From the NCBI GenBank assembly GCA_963788225.1, contig CAWBGI010000001.1, positions 310,001 through 374,000 of the forward strand: a stretch of 64,000 nt of DNA, read 5' to 3'. The position numbers were made by a program, and so were the translations under genes. Each line of letters opens with the position of its first letter. Position 1 is the first letter of the stretch. Below are positions 7,028 to 17,900 of this stretch, one piece after another. The notes beneath the pieces were generated by a model. That model searched no databases. It saw nothing but the letters and a program-made list of their open reading frames with translations, and was not told the origin of the DNA. Origin of the DNA: Sulfotelmatobacter sp963788225 (lineage in GTDB: Bacteria; Acidobacteriota; Terriglobia; Terriglobales; Acidobacteriaceae).

Positions 7028-10000
7028 ATGGCTAGCGCTAAATTCAATGCACGAGGGTTCACGCTGATCGCGGCCCTCTTATTGACGTTGCTTTTGTCGG
7101 GATTCACCATCGCTCTGTTCATGATGGTGAACACCGAGCAGAAAGTCGGCGCAGCCGATCTCAGCAGCAACTACACCTATCGTGCGGCAGAAGGCGCGAT
7201 GGAAAAGATGACGTCGGACCTGGCCAACACCTTCCAGAACATTCAGGCGCCGACCGCCGCCCAGATTTGTGCCGTGAGCAACAACCCTCCCACCTGGGAT
7301 CCGACCATCTCGTTCACGGGGACGGACGGATTGTATAGCGTGGCACCAGTCAACCCGGGAGCGGCCAATCCCTGCACGGCGCCGCTGAATCCGGTTTGGG
7401 GCCCGATTCAATCAGGCCCGGACGCCGGTTTGTACGCGCAGATTATCCCGGTGACGATGAACGTCACGGCGCAACGCATTCTCGGCAACACCGAGACGGT
7501 AAGCATGACGCGCACCGCTGAAGTGGCACTGATTCCGGTATTCCAGTTCGGCGTGTTCTCCGATTCCGATCTTTTCTTTGGCCGCAGCCCGAACCTGGGT
7601 TTTGCCGGCCGCGTACACACCAACGGCGATCTTTATCTGGGCGTGGCTGACGGCTACAATCTGGTTTTTGGAGACAAGATCAGCGCCTTCGGAAACGTGA
7701 TCCGGGAACAGATGGATAATGGGGTTGCCTCCGTTGGCAATGACAACGGCGGCACGGTAATGATTCCCACGCAAAGCGGGGGTTGCAATGCGCAGTTGGC
7801 AAACCTTGCAGCTGCGGCTCCGAGCCCCACTTGCGTAGATATTTCCACTGCCAATGGTGGGGTGCTTGGCGCCACCAACGGCAGCGTCACCGGCGGCCAC
7901 GCATCAGCGCAGGTCGGGGCGAATTGGATTAACGTGTCTGAGAGTTCGTACAACTGGTACATCATCGACGGCAACGGCATCCCCGGGCCGCCTCCGACAG
8001 ACGGACCGAGCAGCACCGGCGCCACAGATTTGATACTGCCCTTTGTTAACGGCACGACTTTCCCTTATCAGATCATCCGCCGGCCGCCACCGGGCGAGGC
8101 CACGACCTCGTTGCTGGGCGCATCGCGTTTAGCGAATGAAGCGCAGATTCGCATCCTGCTCAGCGATAAAGAAGCCGATCTGCATCTGCCCGGCTGGAAC
8201 GGAGACACAACCCAGGACGTAGAGTTGGCCAGCATGGTTCCCGCCGCTGAATTCGTGAACACAGCTGGGCCGTTCGCGACCACGGGTGGAGCGCAGAGTG
8301 GAATCATCATCAACGGAAACACCTATTACTTCGGTGAGAGTGCCTGCGGAACCGCCGGTGGCGGCTCGGTCGGCAATCCCTGCCCTAACGGCGACCCTAA
8401 TTTCATTTGGCCGCCATGGGTTCCCGGCACCGCCACCTCCGTACAGAACGTAACCAAGGCCGAGTGGCCGATCATCAACGGTTGGTTGCTGGTCGAGGTT
8501 CTGAACGCCAACACCGGCCTGTGGACGGGCGTCACCAAGGAGTGGCTGCAATTGGGCTTTGCCCGCGGATTGCAGGTGCCCACTGCTCCCGGCTCGGCTG
8601 CAGCGCAAGCCAGCAACACGATCGGCGCAACGGGAAGCAACTTTTTGACGGACCACAAGAACGCGATTCTATATTTCCAGATGAGCGCGGATCGCAACGG
8701 CGACGGCTCCGTCACGGCTGCGGATGCGACATCGTTCACTTCCGTGGCTGGCCCAGGGGTCACTACCACTCCCCTTGTAAACTCTGGCGCAAACTCCCAG
8801 TACAACTGGTACCCGATCAACCTTTACGACGCCCGCGAAGGAGAAAACTACGACGCGGCCGGAACTTTCGCGCACGGAACCGGCACTCCCAACGGCCTGA
8901 TGAACGCGGTTGAACTGGACGTGGGGAACCTGAGGCGATGGCTGCTCGGCCAGACTGGCGCCACCGGAAACACCGTGAACTTCAGCACCCAGAACGGATA
9001 CGTCCTTTACTTTTCGGACCGGCGGGGCGAACAATACAACCCAGCCGTCTCGCTCACCCAACTGGTCGGCGAATACGGGTACGAGGATACGGTCAACTAC
9101 GTCAACGCGGCTAACAACTTTAAGCCCAATGGAGCGCTTGAACCGGTCAACTACAACGGCATCTCCCCGGAAGACGTGAACCAGAATGGTGTGCTCGATA
9201 TCTATGGCGTCAAGACGGTGGGTGACGCCTTCGGAACTCAGACCACGAACGACACCGACGTTGTAAATCCACCCACGCCCTACGCGCCCGGCCACCGGAT
9301 TCAGACCTTTACCGTGGGTCGCGCGAACCGGGTCACCGGAGCGCGCCATGCACTGAAATTGGTGGACGCTTCACTGGGCAATCTGCCGACCATGCCGCCG
9401 GGCAATGCGACGAACAATTGCGCTCAGAACGCAGCCAACCCGACGGGTTGCGGCGGTTTCACAGTCGGATCGGAAAACCCGGTTTACATCCAGGGGAACT
9501 ACAATTCCAACTGTCCCCTGGCTGGTACGCCGGACTGCACTCCCGGCAACGCCAACTATGACCTCACGTGGAACAATCCTCCAGGAGCGGAGCCGATACA
9601 CTCGGCTGCAGCTGTGATTGCGGACGCCGTCACGGTGCTCTCCAATAACTGGCAGGATGCCGGTGTCAGCGGTGCACTCTATTCCGGCAGCTTGGTGAAT
9701 CCGATCAATCCGGCCGGCCAAAGCATTCCCGCTTCTACACCCAACCGGATCGCCGTTACCAGCTACTATCGCGTGGCGATTGCAGGCGGTAAGAACATCG
9801 CCTTCCTCAATACCGTCCAGAACCCCGAGTTTTCTTTCGGCATGGACGGCGGCGTCCACAACTTCCTGCGCTTTCTTGAAGACTGGGGCGGCGTGGCGAC
9901 GCAACAGAGCCTAAATTACAAAGGCTCTCTCGTCAGCCTATACTTTGCCACCTATGCGACCGGCACTTTCAAGTGCTGCAACCTGGTATACAACCCGCCG

Positions 10001-10123
10001 AATCGTAATTACATATTCGACCCGTTGTTCGCTCTACCTCAGAACCTGCCGCCCGGAACTCCCATGTTCCGCAACGTGGACAATCTGAGTTACCGCCAAA
10101 ACCAGATCGCGCGCACCAACTAA
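7028..10123 (+). CDS. Very large PilX-like pilus tip protein with EF-hand-like loops
   Basis: 1031 residues from ATG 7028, preceded by GAGGAG; an upstream frame from 6968 has no prepilin-like start. The N-terminus, MASAKFNARG then FTLIAALLLTLLLSGFTIALF, is a prepilin-like signal without the Glu5 residue, as in PilX and GspK tip pilins. The segment after it (YTYRAAEGAMEKMTSDLAN) fits the PilX N-domain. PilX proteins are usually near 200 residues, so about 800 residues here are extra. They include DRNGDGSVTAAD (from Asp555) and DVNQNGVLD (from about 716), EF-hand or dockerin-like calcium loops. No PilY1 gene follows, so this protein may itself be the exposed adhesin or cap. A strong terminator ends the operon 20 bases downstream. 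Confidence 0.8.
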   Translation: MASAKFNARGFTLIAALLLTLLLSGFTIALFMMVNTEQKVGAADLSSNYTYRAAEGAMEKMTSDLANTFQNIQAPTAAQICAVSNNPPTWDPTISFTGTDGLYSVAPVNPGAANPCTAPLNPVWGPIQSGPDAGLYAQIIPVTMNVTAQRILGNTETVSMTRTAEVALIPVFQFGVFSDSDLFFGRSPNLGFAGRVHTNGDLYLGVADGYNLVFGDKISAFGNVIREQMDNGVASVGNDNGGTVMIPTQSGGCNAQLANLAAAAPSPTCVDISTANGGVLGATNGSVTGGHASAQVGANWINVSESSYNWYIIDGNGIPGPPPTDGPSSTGATDLILPFVNGTTFPYQIIRRPPPGEATTSLLGASRLANEAQIRILLSDKEADLHLPGWNGDTTQDVELASMVPAAEFVNTAGPFATTGGAQSGIIINGNTYYFGESACGTAGGGSVGNPCPNGDPNFIWPPWVPGTATSVQNVTKAEWPIINGWLLVEVLNANTGLWTGVTKEWLQLGFARGLQVPTAPGSAAAQASNTIGATGSNFLTDHKNAILYFQMSADRNGDGSVTAADATSFTSVAGPGVTTTPLVNSGANSQYNWYPINLYDAREGENYDAAGTFAHGTGTPNGLMNAVELDVGNLRRWLLGQTGATGNTVNFSTQNGYVLYFSDRRGEQYNPAVSLTQLVGEYGYEDTVNYVNAANNFKPNGALEPVNYNGISPEDVNQNGVLDIYGVKTVGDAFGTQTTNDTDVVNPPTPYAPGHRIQTFTVGRANRVTGARHALKLVDASLGNLPTMPPGNATNNCAQNAANPTGCGGFTVGSENPVYIQGNYNSNCPLAGTPDCTPGNANYDLTWNNPPGAEPIHSAAAVIADAVTVLSNNWQDAGVSGALYSGSLVNPINPAGQSIPASTPNRIAVTSYYRVAIAGGKNIAFLNTVQNPEFSFGMDGGVHNFLRFLEDWGGVATQQSLNYKGSLVSLYFATYATGTFKCCNLVYNPPNRNYIFDPLFALPQNLPPGTPMFRNVDNLSYRQNQIARTN

Positions 10124-10142
10124 CGCGATTCGAGAAAAACGA

Positions 10143-10169
10143 AGGACCCCTACCTGGGGTCCTTTTTTT
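10143..10169. terminator. Rho-independent terminator after the pilin operon
   Basis: AGGACCCC (10143-10150), loop TACCT, GGGGTCCT (10156-10163), then a run of seven T. On the minus strand the stem is followed by mixed sequence, so it mainly serves the pilin operon, although the efflux operon ends only 14 bases away from the other side. Confidence 0.92.
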
Positions 10170-10182
10170 ATTGCTCGATTTT

Positions 10183-11715
10183 TTATTGCTGTATGGCCGT
10201 ATCGGACTGGGGCGGTTTCCCGGTCACCTGGTGCGTATCCGGCAACTGGGAACGGTCCCAGCCGCCGCCCAGGGCCTCGACCAGCGCCACGGCATACATC
10301 ATCTGCTGCACTTGAAGGCCGTTCAGAGTCTGCTGATCCGCCAGCACCGTGGTCTGGGCGATCAGAACGTCGAGGTAGGGATCGACGCCGGTGTCGTAGC
10401 GCGCCTGTTCCAGCTTGAGGAAAGTTTGCGCTGACTCTACCGCCTGCTGCTCTTGCTGGATCTCTTTGGATAAGATGCGAACTTCCGCGAGGCCATCCTC
10501 TACCTGTTGGAACGCGGTGAGCACGGTCTGACGGTAGGCGGCGAGATCGGCGTTGTAGGTGGCTGAGTATTGTTGGATGGTGGCGCGGCGCAGGCCGGCG
10601 TCGAAAATAGTTTCAGGAAGCGACGCACCGATGGACCAGAAGCGGCTGGGCCAGCTTAGCCAACGGTGGAACACAGAACTCTCAAAGCCGCCCTCGGCGG
10701 TGAGAGTTAAATTCGGATAGTAGGCGGCGTACGCGATGCCGATGGCTGCGTTGGCTTCGGCCATGGTGCGCTCGGCGGCGGCGACGTCGGGCCGGCGCTC
10801 GAGCAGTTCCGAGGGAATGCCGACGGGAATCGGCGGCGGAGCGGTGGTCATCGGCTTCACGGGGGTGGAGAAATCGGAGGCGGTCTTGCCGAGGAGCACG
10901 GCGATCGCATGTTCGTACTGGGCCCGCGCGATCCCGACATTCGTGGCGCCCGCCTGCGCGCTGCGCAGAGTGGTTTCGGCTTCGACCACCGAGATTTGAT
11001 CGGCGATGCCGGTTTCATAGAGCGAACGTTGCAGATCGTAGGCTTTCTGGTCGGCGGCAACGGTTTCGTCGTAGATTTGCTGCAATTTATCCTGACCGCG
11101 AATCTGAAAGAAATATTGTGCCAGGCTGGCCTGCTCGAGCAGACGTTCGTTCTCGAGATCGGCGGCGCTGACCTGGGCCGCGTACTGTGCCTGGTGGACC
11201 GCGTTGCGGACTTTGCCCCAGAGGTCGGGCTCCCAGGAAGCTTCGGCAGGCAGTGTGTAGAGCGTGCTTTGCAGTTGCGGAGTAGTAGTAGAGGTGTTGG
11301 CGGTGGCCGCGCCCACATTCGCCGACGATCGCGAGTGCGTGACCGACGGTGTAGCCGTTAGCGTGGGAAAATATTGTGCGCGGGCCTCGCGCACGACGGC
11401 GCGGGCAGCCATGAAGTTCTCGAAATATTGCCTGATGTTTTGGTTGTTGATGTCGAGTTGGTCTTCGAGGGCATTGAGTTCGGGATCGTTGAAGATTTCC
11501 CACCACTTGCCGCGCAGCTTGGCGTCTGCAGGCTGAGCTACGGTCCAATCTCCGCTATCCTTGAAGTTGCTGGGAGATTCTTTGTAGACCGCAGGCGGCG
11601 GAGGGGGAGCGGGTGGGTGATATTTCGGCCCTACCGTGCAGGCCGACAAGATTAACGAAAGCGCGCCGGCACAGAGGCGCATGATGCCGTTGAGTTTTCT
11701 TGTAAACGTCTTCAT
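10183..11715 (-). CDS. RND efflux outer-membrane lipoprotein (OprM/NodT family)
   Basis: 510 residues. A lipoprotein signal (MKTFTRKLNGIMRL..LILSAC) gives an acylated Cys26, followed by TVGPKYHPP, the typical start of mature NodT/OprM proteins. Two outer-membrane-efflux repeats follow: long helices (about residues 90-250 and 300-480) with GIADQISVVEAE-TLR-A and TGVDPYLDVLIAQ-TVLADQQ, and ERRPDVAAAE between them. Trimeric channels of this family carry substrate across the outer membrane for RND pumps. It is last in the operon, 160 bases after the second pump; the gap holds a REP-like repeat. Proline-rich sequence after the lipidated cysteine (PPAPPPPPAVY) is a normal flexible linker. Confidence 0.95.
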   Translation of the reverse strand: MKTFTRKLNGIMRLCAGALSLILSACTVGPKYHPPAPPPPPAVYKESPSNFKDSGDWTVAQPADAKLRGKWWEIFNDPELNALEDQLDINNQNIRQYFENFMAARAVVREARAQYFPTLTATPSVTHSRSSANVGAATANTSTTTPQLQSTLYTLPAEASWEPDLWGKVRNAVHQAQYAAQVSAADLENERLLEQASLAQYFFQIRGQDKLQQIYDETVAADQKAYDLQRSLYETGIADQISVVEAETTLRSAQAGATNVGIARAQYEHAIAVLLGKTASDFSTPVKPMTTAPPPIPVGIPSELLERRPDVAAAERTMAEANAAIGIAYAAYYPNLTLTAEGGFESSVFHRWLSWPSRFWSIGASLPETIFDAGLRRATIQQYSATYNADLAAYRQTVLTAFQQVEDGLAEVRILSKEIQQEQQAVESAQTFLKLEQARYDTGVDPYLDVLIAQTTVLADQQTLNGLQVQQMMYAVALVEALGGGWDRSQLPDTHQVTGKPPQSDTAIQQ

Positions 11716-11754
11716 AACATTAACTAACGAGACTGCAATGAAACCTCAGCGTCC

Positions 11755-11827
11755 GAAACCAGCGCCTAAAGGCGCTCCCATGACACGGCTTTTGCGGTAT
11801 GCCTGAAGGCATACCCTGATACGAACC
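11755..11827. repeat. REP-like palindromic element, copy C
   Basis: On the minus strand the core GGTTCGTATCAGGG is followed by the perfect palindrome GGTATGCCT-TC-AGGCATACC (11796-11827). Next to it (11760-11775) lies AGCGCCTAAAGGCGCT. Compared with copy B, two stem positions differ and both partners have changed together. It sits between the second RND pump and the outer-membrane factor, where it could tune expression of the last gene. Confidence 0.7.
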
Positions 11828-11875
11828 GTAGCTTCACCAGCTGTGTAGCCAAACCATTCATCTCCGTCCGCAGCG

Positions 11876-14800
11876 CTAGATCGGCTCTGGAGCCGGAGAA
11901 GGAGCCGAGCGTCGCGCTGTTCTTCTCTGCAGGCGCAGCCGCAGGCGATCGAACTCCAAATAGACGACTGGAGTTGTGTAGAGTGTAAGCAACTGGCTCA
12001 AGATCAGCCCTCCGACAATCGTGATGCCGAGCGGGCGGCGGAGTTCGTAGCCGGTTCCCGTCCCAAGCGCCAAGGGCAAAGCTCCGAGCAGCGCGGCCAT
12101 CGTCGTCATAAGAATCGGACGGAAGCGCAACATGCAGGCTTCAAAAATCGCTTCGATTGGCCTCTTCCCTTCCTCGCGCTCCACCTGAAGCGCGAAGTCG
12201 ATCATCATGATTGCGTTCTTTTTTACGATGCCGATCAGCAGAACGATGCCAATGATGGAAATGATGTTCAGATCCTCATTGAAGAGCATGAGAGCGAGCA
12301 TCGCGCCTACGCTCGCCGAGGGCAGCGTAGAAATGATGGTCCAGGGATGGATCAGGCTTTCGTACAAAATGCCGAGCACGATGTATACGGCGAGCAGCGC
12401 TGTCACAACCAGCACCGGTTCGGTGCCCAAGGATTGCTGGTAGGCCAGCAGGGTTCCAGCGAAAAAGCCTTGCAGCGTGGTCGGGGTGCCGAGCCGCTTT
12501 TGCATCTGGGCGATGCTTAGAGTGGCATCGCTCAATGACACGCCCGGCGCCAGATTAAAGGACACGGTGACCGAGGGGAACAAACCCGTATGGTTGATGG
12601 CCAGCGGGGTTGTGTTGGCGCGGCCTGTAGCGACTGCGCTCAAAGGAATGTTGCCGCCCGAAGAGGAGTGAAGGTAAATATCTTTCAATCCTTCCGGACT
12701 TTGCCAATATTGCGGAGCAACTTCCAGCACGACGTAATACTGATTCAACTGCGTGTAGATTAGGGATACTTCCGATTGGCCGAACGCGCCGTACAGTGCC
12801 GAATCCAGCGTCTGTGTGGTCAGGCCAAGCTTTGCCGCGGTGACGCGATCATAGGTCAACAATTCATCCAGGCCGCCGTTTTGCTGATCTGAACTGACGT
12901 CCTGCAGGCCGGGCAGATGCTCCATCTCCCCCAGAATGATCGGCGCCCATTTGGAAAGACCACGCACTGTGTCGGACTGAAGCGTGTACTGGTACATCGC
13001 ATTGCTGGAGCGTCCGCCGATGCGCAGATCCTGCACGGCCTGAAGGTACGCGGAGGCCACGGGCAGCCGGTTCAGTTGCGGACGCAGCCGGTTGATGATC
13101 TCCGCCGCACTTATTTTGCGCTCGTTTAGCGGCTTAAGGGCAACGAAGATCGAGCCAGTATTGGTCGCGCCTCCGCCGCCGGTAAATGCGATCACATTGG
13201 CGACGGCAGGGTCGTTCTTGATGACCCCGCCGATCTGGCGAATCGAGTTATCCATTGCCGGAAAGGATGAATCCTGCGGGCCACGAACGCTGCCACTGAT
13301 CGCCCCGGTATCCTCCAGCGGGAAGAAGCCCTTGGGTATTTTGACGATCAGCCATACATTGAGCGCAATGGTGATGAAGAGGACGATCAGGGTGGAAGCC
13401 GGATGGTCGAGCACCCAGCGCAGGCTGCCGCGATACAACGACAGCATCCCGTCGAAGAACTTCTCGCTGGCCATGTAGATGCGGCCATGTTTTACCGTGC
13501 GCTCGTCCTTCAACAGATAGGCGCACATCATCGGCGTCGTGGTAAGTGAAATGACCATCGACACGAACACCGCGGTCGAAAGCGTGACGGCAAATTCACG
13601 GAAGAGACGGCCGACGATTCCGCCCATCATCAATAGAGGAATAAAGACGGCGATCAGCGAAATGCTGATGGTGAAGACGGTGAACCCGATTTCTTCGGCG
13701 CCCTTCAGCGCGGCGGCAAACGGCTTCACCCCGTTCTCCAGATGACGCGCGACATTTTCCATCACCACGATGGCGTCGTCGACCACGAATCCTGTAGCGA
13801 TGGTCATGGCCATCAGCGAGAGGTTGTCGAGGGTGTATCCGAATAAATACATCACGGCAAACGTGCCGACCAGCGAGACCGGCACCGCGACGGCCGGAAT
13901 CAGAGTGGCGCGTCCGTTACGCAAAAAAACAAACACCACGACGATGACAAGGCCAATGGAAATCAGCAGCGTTCTTTCGACATCGCTGACCGAGGCGCGG
14001 ATGGTTGTGGTGCGATCCAGAACGATCGTGGTGTCGATACCGAGCGGAAGCGAGGCCTGAATCGACGGAAGTTGCCCCGTTATGCGATCGACCGTGTCGA
14101 TGATATTGGCGCCGGGCTGCCGGAAGATGATGACCGTAACCGAGCGCTTGCCGTTCAAATAGCCCGCGGCACGGATGTTCTGCACGGAGTCTGTCACCTG
14201 CGCGACGTCAGATAGACGCACGGCCGCGCCGTTGTGATAGCCGACGATGAGCGGCTTATAGTCATCGGCGTGCGAGATTTGATCGTTGGCCAGGATGTCG
14301 GCGGTTACATTGCCGTCAGTGATTTGGCCTTTGGCCAGGTCGGAGTTCTGCAGGCTCAGCACCGATTGCAGATTCGACATGGTGAGTCCATAGCTGGCCA
14401 ACTGCGTGGGATTTGCGTCCACTCGCACCGAGGGCAATGCGCCGCCTCCGACCGTGACCTGCCCGACACCCTGTATCTGCGACAGCTTTTGCGCGAGAAC
14501 AGTTGAGGCTTCGTCATACAGTTTGGCAGGACCAAATTTGTCGGAGGTGAGGCCGAGAATCATGATGGGCGAATCGGCGGGATTGACCTTGCGATAAGTT
14601 GGATTACCCGGCAGGTTGGCGGGCAGATAGGTGCGCGCCGCATTGATCGCCGCCTCCACATCGCGCGCTGCGCCATCAATGTCGCGGCTGAGGTCGAATT
14701 GAATGGTGATTCCTGTATTGCCGAGGGTGCTGGAAGAGGTCATCTCAGTCACACCGGCGATGTGGCCGAACTGCCGCTCCAACGGAGTGGCCACGGACGA

Positions 14801-14980
14801 AGCCATAATCTCGGCACTGGCCCCCGGCAGTCCCGCACCGACCGAAATAGTCGGGAAGTCGACCTCCGGCAGCGGCGCAACCGGCAGCACCTCAAACGCA
14901 ATCGCCCCCGCAAGCGCGACCGCTACTGTGAGCAGCGTAGTCGCCACGGGCCGGAGAATGAAAGGTGCGGAGATGTTCAT
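11876..14980 (-). CDS. RND multidrug efflux permease, second subunit (MdtC/MuxC-like)
   Basis: 1034 residues, full length for the HAE1/MdtC group. It starts MNISAPFILRPVATTLLTVAVALAGAIA and has the usual twelve membrane helices in two halves, with large periplasmic loops. The proton-relay aspartates are present in TM4 (GFVVDDAIVVMENVARH). Other landmarks are PLPEVDFPTI near the start, the FTGGGG loop and MLRFRPILMTTMAALLGALPLALG near the end. Its ATG overlaps the stop of the preceding pump gene by four bases, so the two are translationally coupled and probably assemble as a heterotrimer as MdtB2C does. Likely substrates are amphipathic compounds; none can be named from sequence. Confidence 0.95.
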   Translation of the reverse strand: MNISAPFILRPVATTLLTVAVALAGAIAFEVLPVAPLPEVDFPTISVGAGLPGASAEIMASSVATPLERQFGHIAGVTEMTSSSTLGNTGITIQFDLSRDIDGAARDVEAAINAARTYLPANLPGNPTYRKVNPADSPIMILGLTSDKFGPAKLYDEASTVLAQKLSQIQGVGQVTVGGGALPSVRVDANPTQLASYGLTMSNLQSVLSLQNSDLAKGQITDGNVTADILANDQISHADDYKPLIVGYHNGAAVRLSDVAQVTDSVQNIRAAGYLNGKRSVTVIIFRQPGANIIDTVDRITGQLPSIQASLPLGIDTTIVLDRTTTIRASVSDVERTLLISIGLVIVVVFVFLRNGRATLIPAVAVPVSLVGTFAVMYLFGYTLDNLSLMAMTIATGFVVDDAIVVMENVARHLENGVKPFAAALKGAEEIGFTVFTISISLIAVFIPLLMMGGIVGRLFREFAVTLSTAVFVSMVISLTTTPMMCAYLLKDERTVKHGRIYMASEKFFDGMLSLYRGSLRWVLDHPASTLIVLFITIALNVWLIVKIPKGFFPLEDTGAISGSVRGPQDSSFPAMDNSIRQIGGVIKNDPAVANVIAFTGGGGATNTGSIFVALKPLNERKISAAEIINRLRPQLNRLPVASAYLQAVQDLRIGGRSSNAMYQYTLQSDTVRGLSKWAPIILGEMEHLPGLQDVSSDQQNGGLDELLTYDRVTAAKLGLTTQTLDSALYGAFGQSEVSLIYTQLNQYYVVLEVAPQYWQSPEGLKDIYLHSSSGGNIPLSAVATGRANTTPLAINHTGLFPSVTVSFNLAPGVSLSDATLSIAQMQKRLGTPTTLQGFFAGTLLAYQQSLGTEPVLVVTALLAVYIVLGILYESLIHPWTIISTLPSASVGAMLALMLFNEDLNIISIIGIVLLIGIVKKNAIMMIDFALQVEREEGKRPIEAIFEACMLRFRPILMTTMAALLGALPLALGTGTGYELRRPLGITIVGGLILSQLLTLYTTPVVYLEFDRLRLRLQRRTARRSAPSPAPEPI

Positions 14981-17900
14981 GCCAGCCCTGGCTCCTCCGC
15001 CTCTCTGGTCTCTACACTCTTCGATTTATGGGCAAAGCGGTGCGCGAGATTATCGAAGAAGATGTAGATGACGGGCGTAGTGTACAGCGTAAGAACCTGG
15101 CTGAGCAGCAGTCCGCCGACCATGGCGATGCCCAGCGGGCGGCGCAACTCAGAACCGAAACCGCTCCCGAGCGCGAGCGGCAACCCACCCAGCAACGCGG
15201 CCATCGTCGTCATCATGATGGGGCGGAAACGGAGCAGGCAGGCTTCATAAATTGCATCAGCCGCTTTCTTTCCGTGCTGGCGTTCGGCCTCTAATGCGAA
15301 GTCGACCATCATGATGCCGTTCTTTTTCACGATGCCGATCAACAGGACAATGCCGATGATTGCCACCACGCTTAAATCCTGGTGAAAGAGAATCAACGCA
15401 AGGAACGCGCCCACTCCCGCCGATGGCAGAGTGGACAGAATCGTGATCGGGTGGATAAAGCTTTCGTACAAAACACCCAGCACGATGTACACGGTGACCA
15501 GCGCGGCAAGAATGAGCAAGGGCTCGTTGGAGAGAGAATTCGTAAACGAAGCCGCAGTGCCCTGAAAACCAGCTTGCAGGCTGGGAGGCATGTGCATGTC
15601 TTTCTGTACGTTGTCGACCGCCGTGATTGCCTCGCCCAGCGCGGCGTTCGGCGCCAGATTGAATGACACGGTAATGGCCGGAAACTGGCCCTGGTGGGTA
15701 ATGGAGAGCGCTTCTGTCGCCTTCTCGAAGTGGGAGAAAGCGCTCAGCGGCACCGCAGTGCTCATGGTCGAACTTGTAGAGCCGGCAGAGGTGGCTCCTT
15801 TGCTCGACGTGGAAGAAGGGCTCGGTGAAAGCGCATTTGCGATGGGCGCAAGCGTATTTGCCGATGGCGTGTACTGCGCTGAAGACGTGAGCGCGTTGGA
15901 GCCCGCGGCGGATGCTCCCGAGGACGCAAATGAGGTTGAGGCCCCGGCGCCGGTTGCTCCTGCAGACGCATTCGACTGGATGTAGAGATGATTCAGTTTG
16001 TTGGGGTCCAGTTGAAATTGCGGCTGGCTTTCGAGAACAACATGGTACTGATTCACCTGGGTGTACATGGTGCTGATCTGGCGTTGGCCGAAAGCATCAT
16101 AAAGAGTGTTATCGATGGTGGACGGCGCGATGCCTAAGCGGGACGCGGTAACCCGATCAATCACGAGAAATACAGCGAGCCCTCCCAATTGTTGATCGGT
16201 CGCGACATCCTCCAGTTCCGGCAACTGTCTCAGCCGGCTGACGAAGCGGTTGGTCCAATCATTCAATTCATTGGCATCGGGGTCTTCCAGTGTGTATTGG
16301 TACTGCGTGCGGCTTACGCGATCATCTACAGAAATGTTCTGCACCGGCTGCATAAAGAGTTCTATGCCCTGAACCTCGTCCAGCTTTGATTTGAGCCGGC
16401 GGATTACGTCGGATGCGCTCAGACTGCGCTGGTTGAGCGGCTTCAGATTGATCGACATTCGGCCGCTGTTGGTCGTTGTGTTAGTTCCGTCTGCGCCGAT
16501 AAAGGAGGAAAGGCTTTCGACCGCCGGGTCATCCAGAATTACCTTTGCCAGCTCTTTCTGTTTCTCCGCCATTGCCTTCGAGCCAATCGATGGTGGCGCC
16601 TGCGATATGCCCTGGATCACGCCCGTATCCTGTACGGGGAAAAATCCTTTGGGAATGATGATGTAAAGAAAGATCGTCAGCGCCAGTGTGGCCACCGCGA
16701 CTAACAGCGTGATCGTCTGGAATTGAAGGACAAACTTCAGCGTGCGTCCGTAGAAAGCGATCATGTTCTCGAAGACGCGCTCCGAGGCTCGATAGAAACG
16801 TCCTTGCTGCTCTTTGGGCTGGTGCCGCAGGATTCGCGCGCTCATCATGGGCGTGAGGGTAAGCGAGACCGCCGCCGAAACCAGGATGGTGACGGCAAGG
16901 GTGACGGCGAACTCGCGGAACAGGCGCCCCACCACGTCGCCCATGAACAACAGCGGAATCAATACGGCGATCAGCGATACGGTCAGCGAGAGAATGGTGA
17001 AACCAATTTGCTCCGCGCCCTTCAGCGCTGCTTCCATGGGCGGATCCCCGGCTTCGATGTAGCGCGCGATGTTTTCGATCATCACGATGGCATCGTCCAC
17101 GACGAACCCAGTGGAGATGGTCAGCGCCATCAGCGATAAGTTATCCAGGCTGTAACCGAGGATGTACATCGCCGCGAACGTGCCGACTAGCGAAAGCGGC
17201 ACAGCCACGCTCGGAATAATCGTGGCGTAGAGACTCCGCAGAAAGAGGAAGATGACCAGCACGACCAAGCCGACGGTCAATAGCAATTCGAACTCAACGT
17301 CTGCAACTGATGCTTCGATGGCCGTTGTGAGATCGGTAAGCGTGGTTACCTGAATGCCCTTGGGCAGGCTGTTCACCAACTGCGGCAATAATGTCTTGAT
17401 GCTCTTGACCACGCTGATGGTGTTGGCCCCGGGCTGGCGTTGGACGTTGAGAATCACGGCGGGGGTCTGATTCATCCACGCGGCCTGATTATTGTTCTCG
17501 ACGCCATTGATCACGTTGGCGACGTCGGTGAGCATTACGGGAGCGCCGTTTCTGTAGGCGACGACGACCTTGCGATAGTCGTCGCTGGTGACCAGTTGAT
17601 CGTTAGCGTCGATCTGGTAATCCTGGCGCGGCCCATCGAAGTTCCCTTTGGCAGCATTCACGCTGGCCTGGGTCAGCGCAGTGCGCAGGTCTTCCAGGTT
17701 GATGCCGTAGGACGACAAAGCTGTGGGATTCGCTTGGATGCGGACTGCGGGCTTTTGTCCGCCGCTGATGGTTACCAGGCCGACGCCGCTTAGCTGCGAA
17801 ATCTTCGGCGCAAGTCTCGTGTCCACAAGATCCTCGACCTGAGAAAGCGCCATGGAACTTGAGGTGATGGCCAGAGTGAGCACAGGGGCATCGGCCGGAT

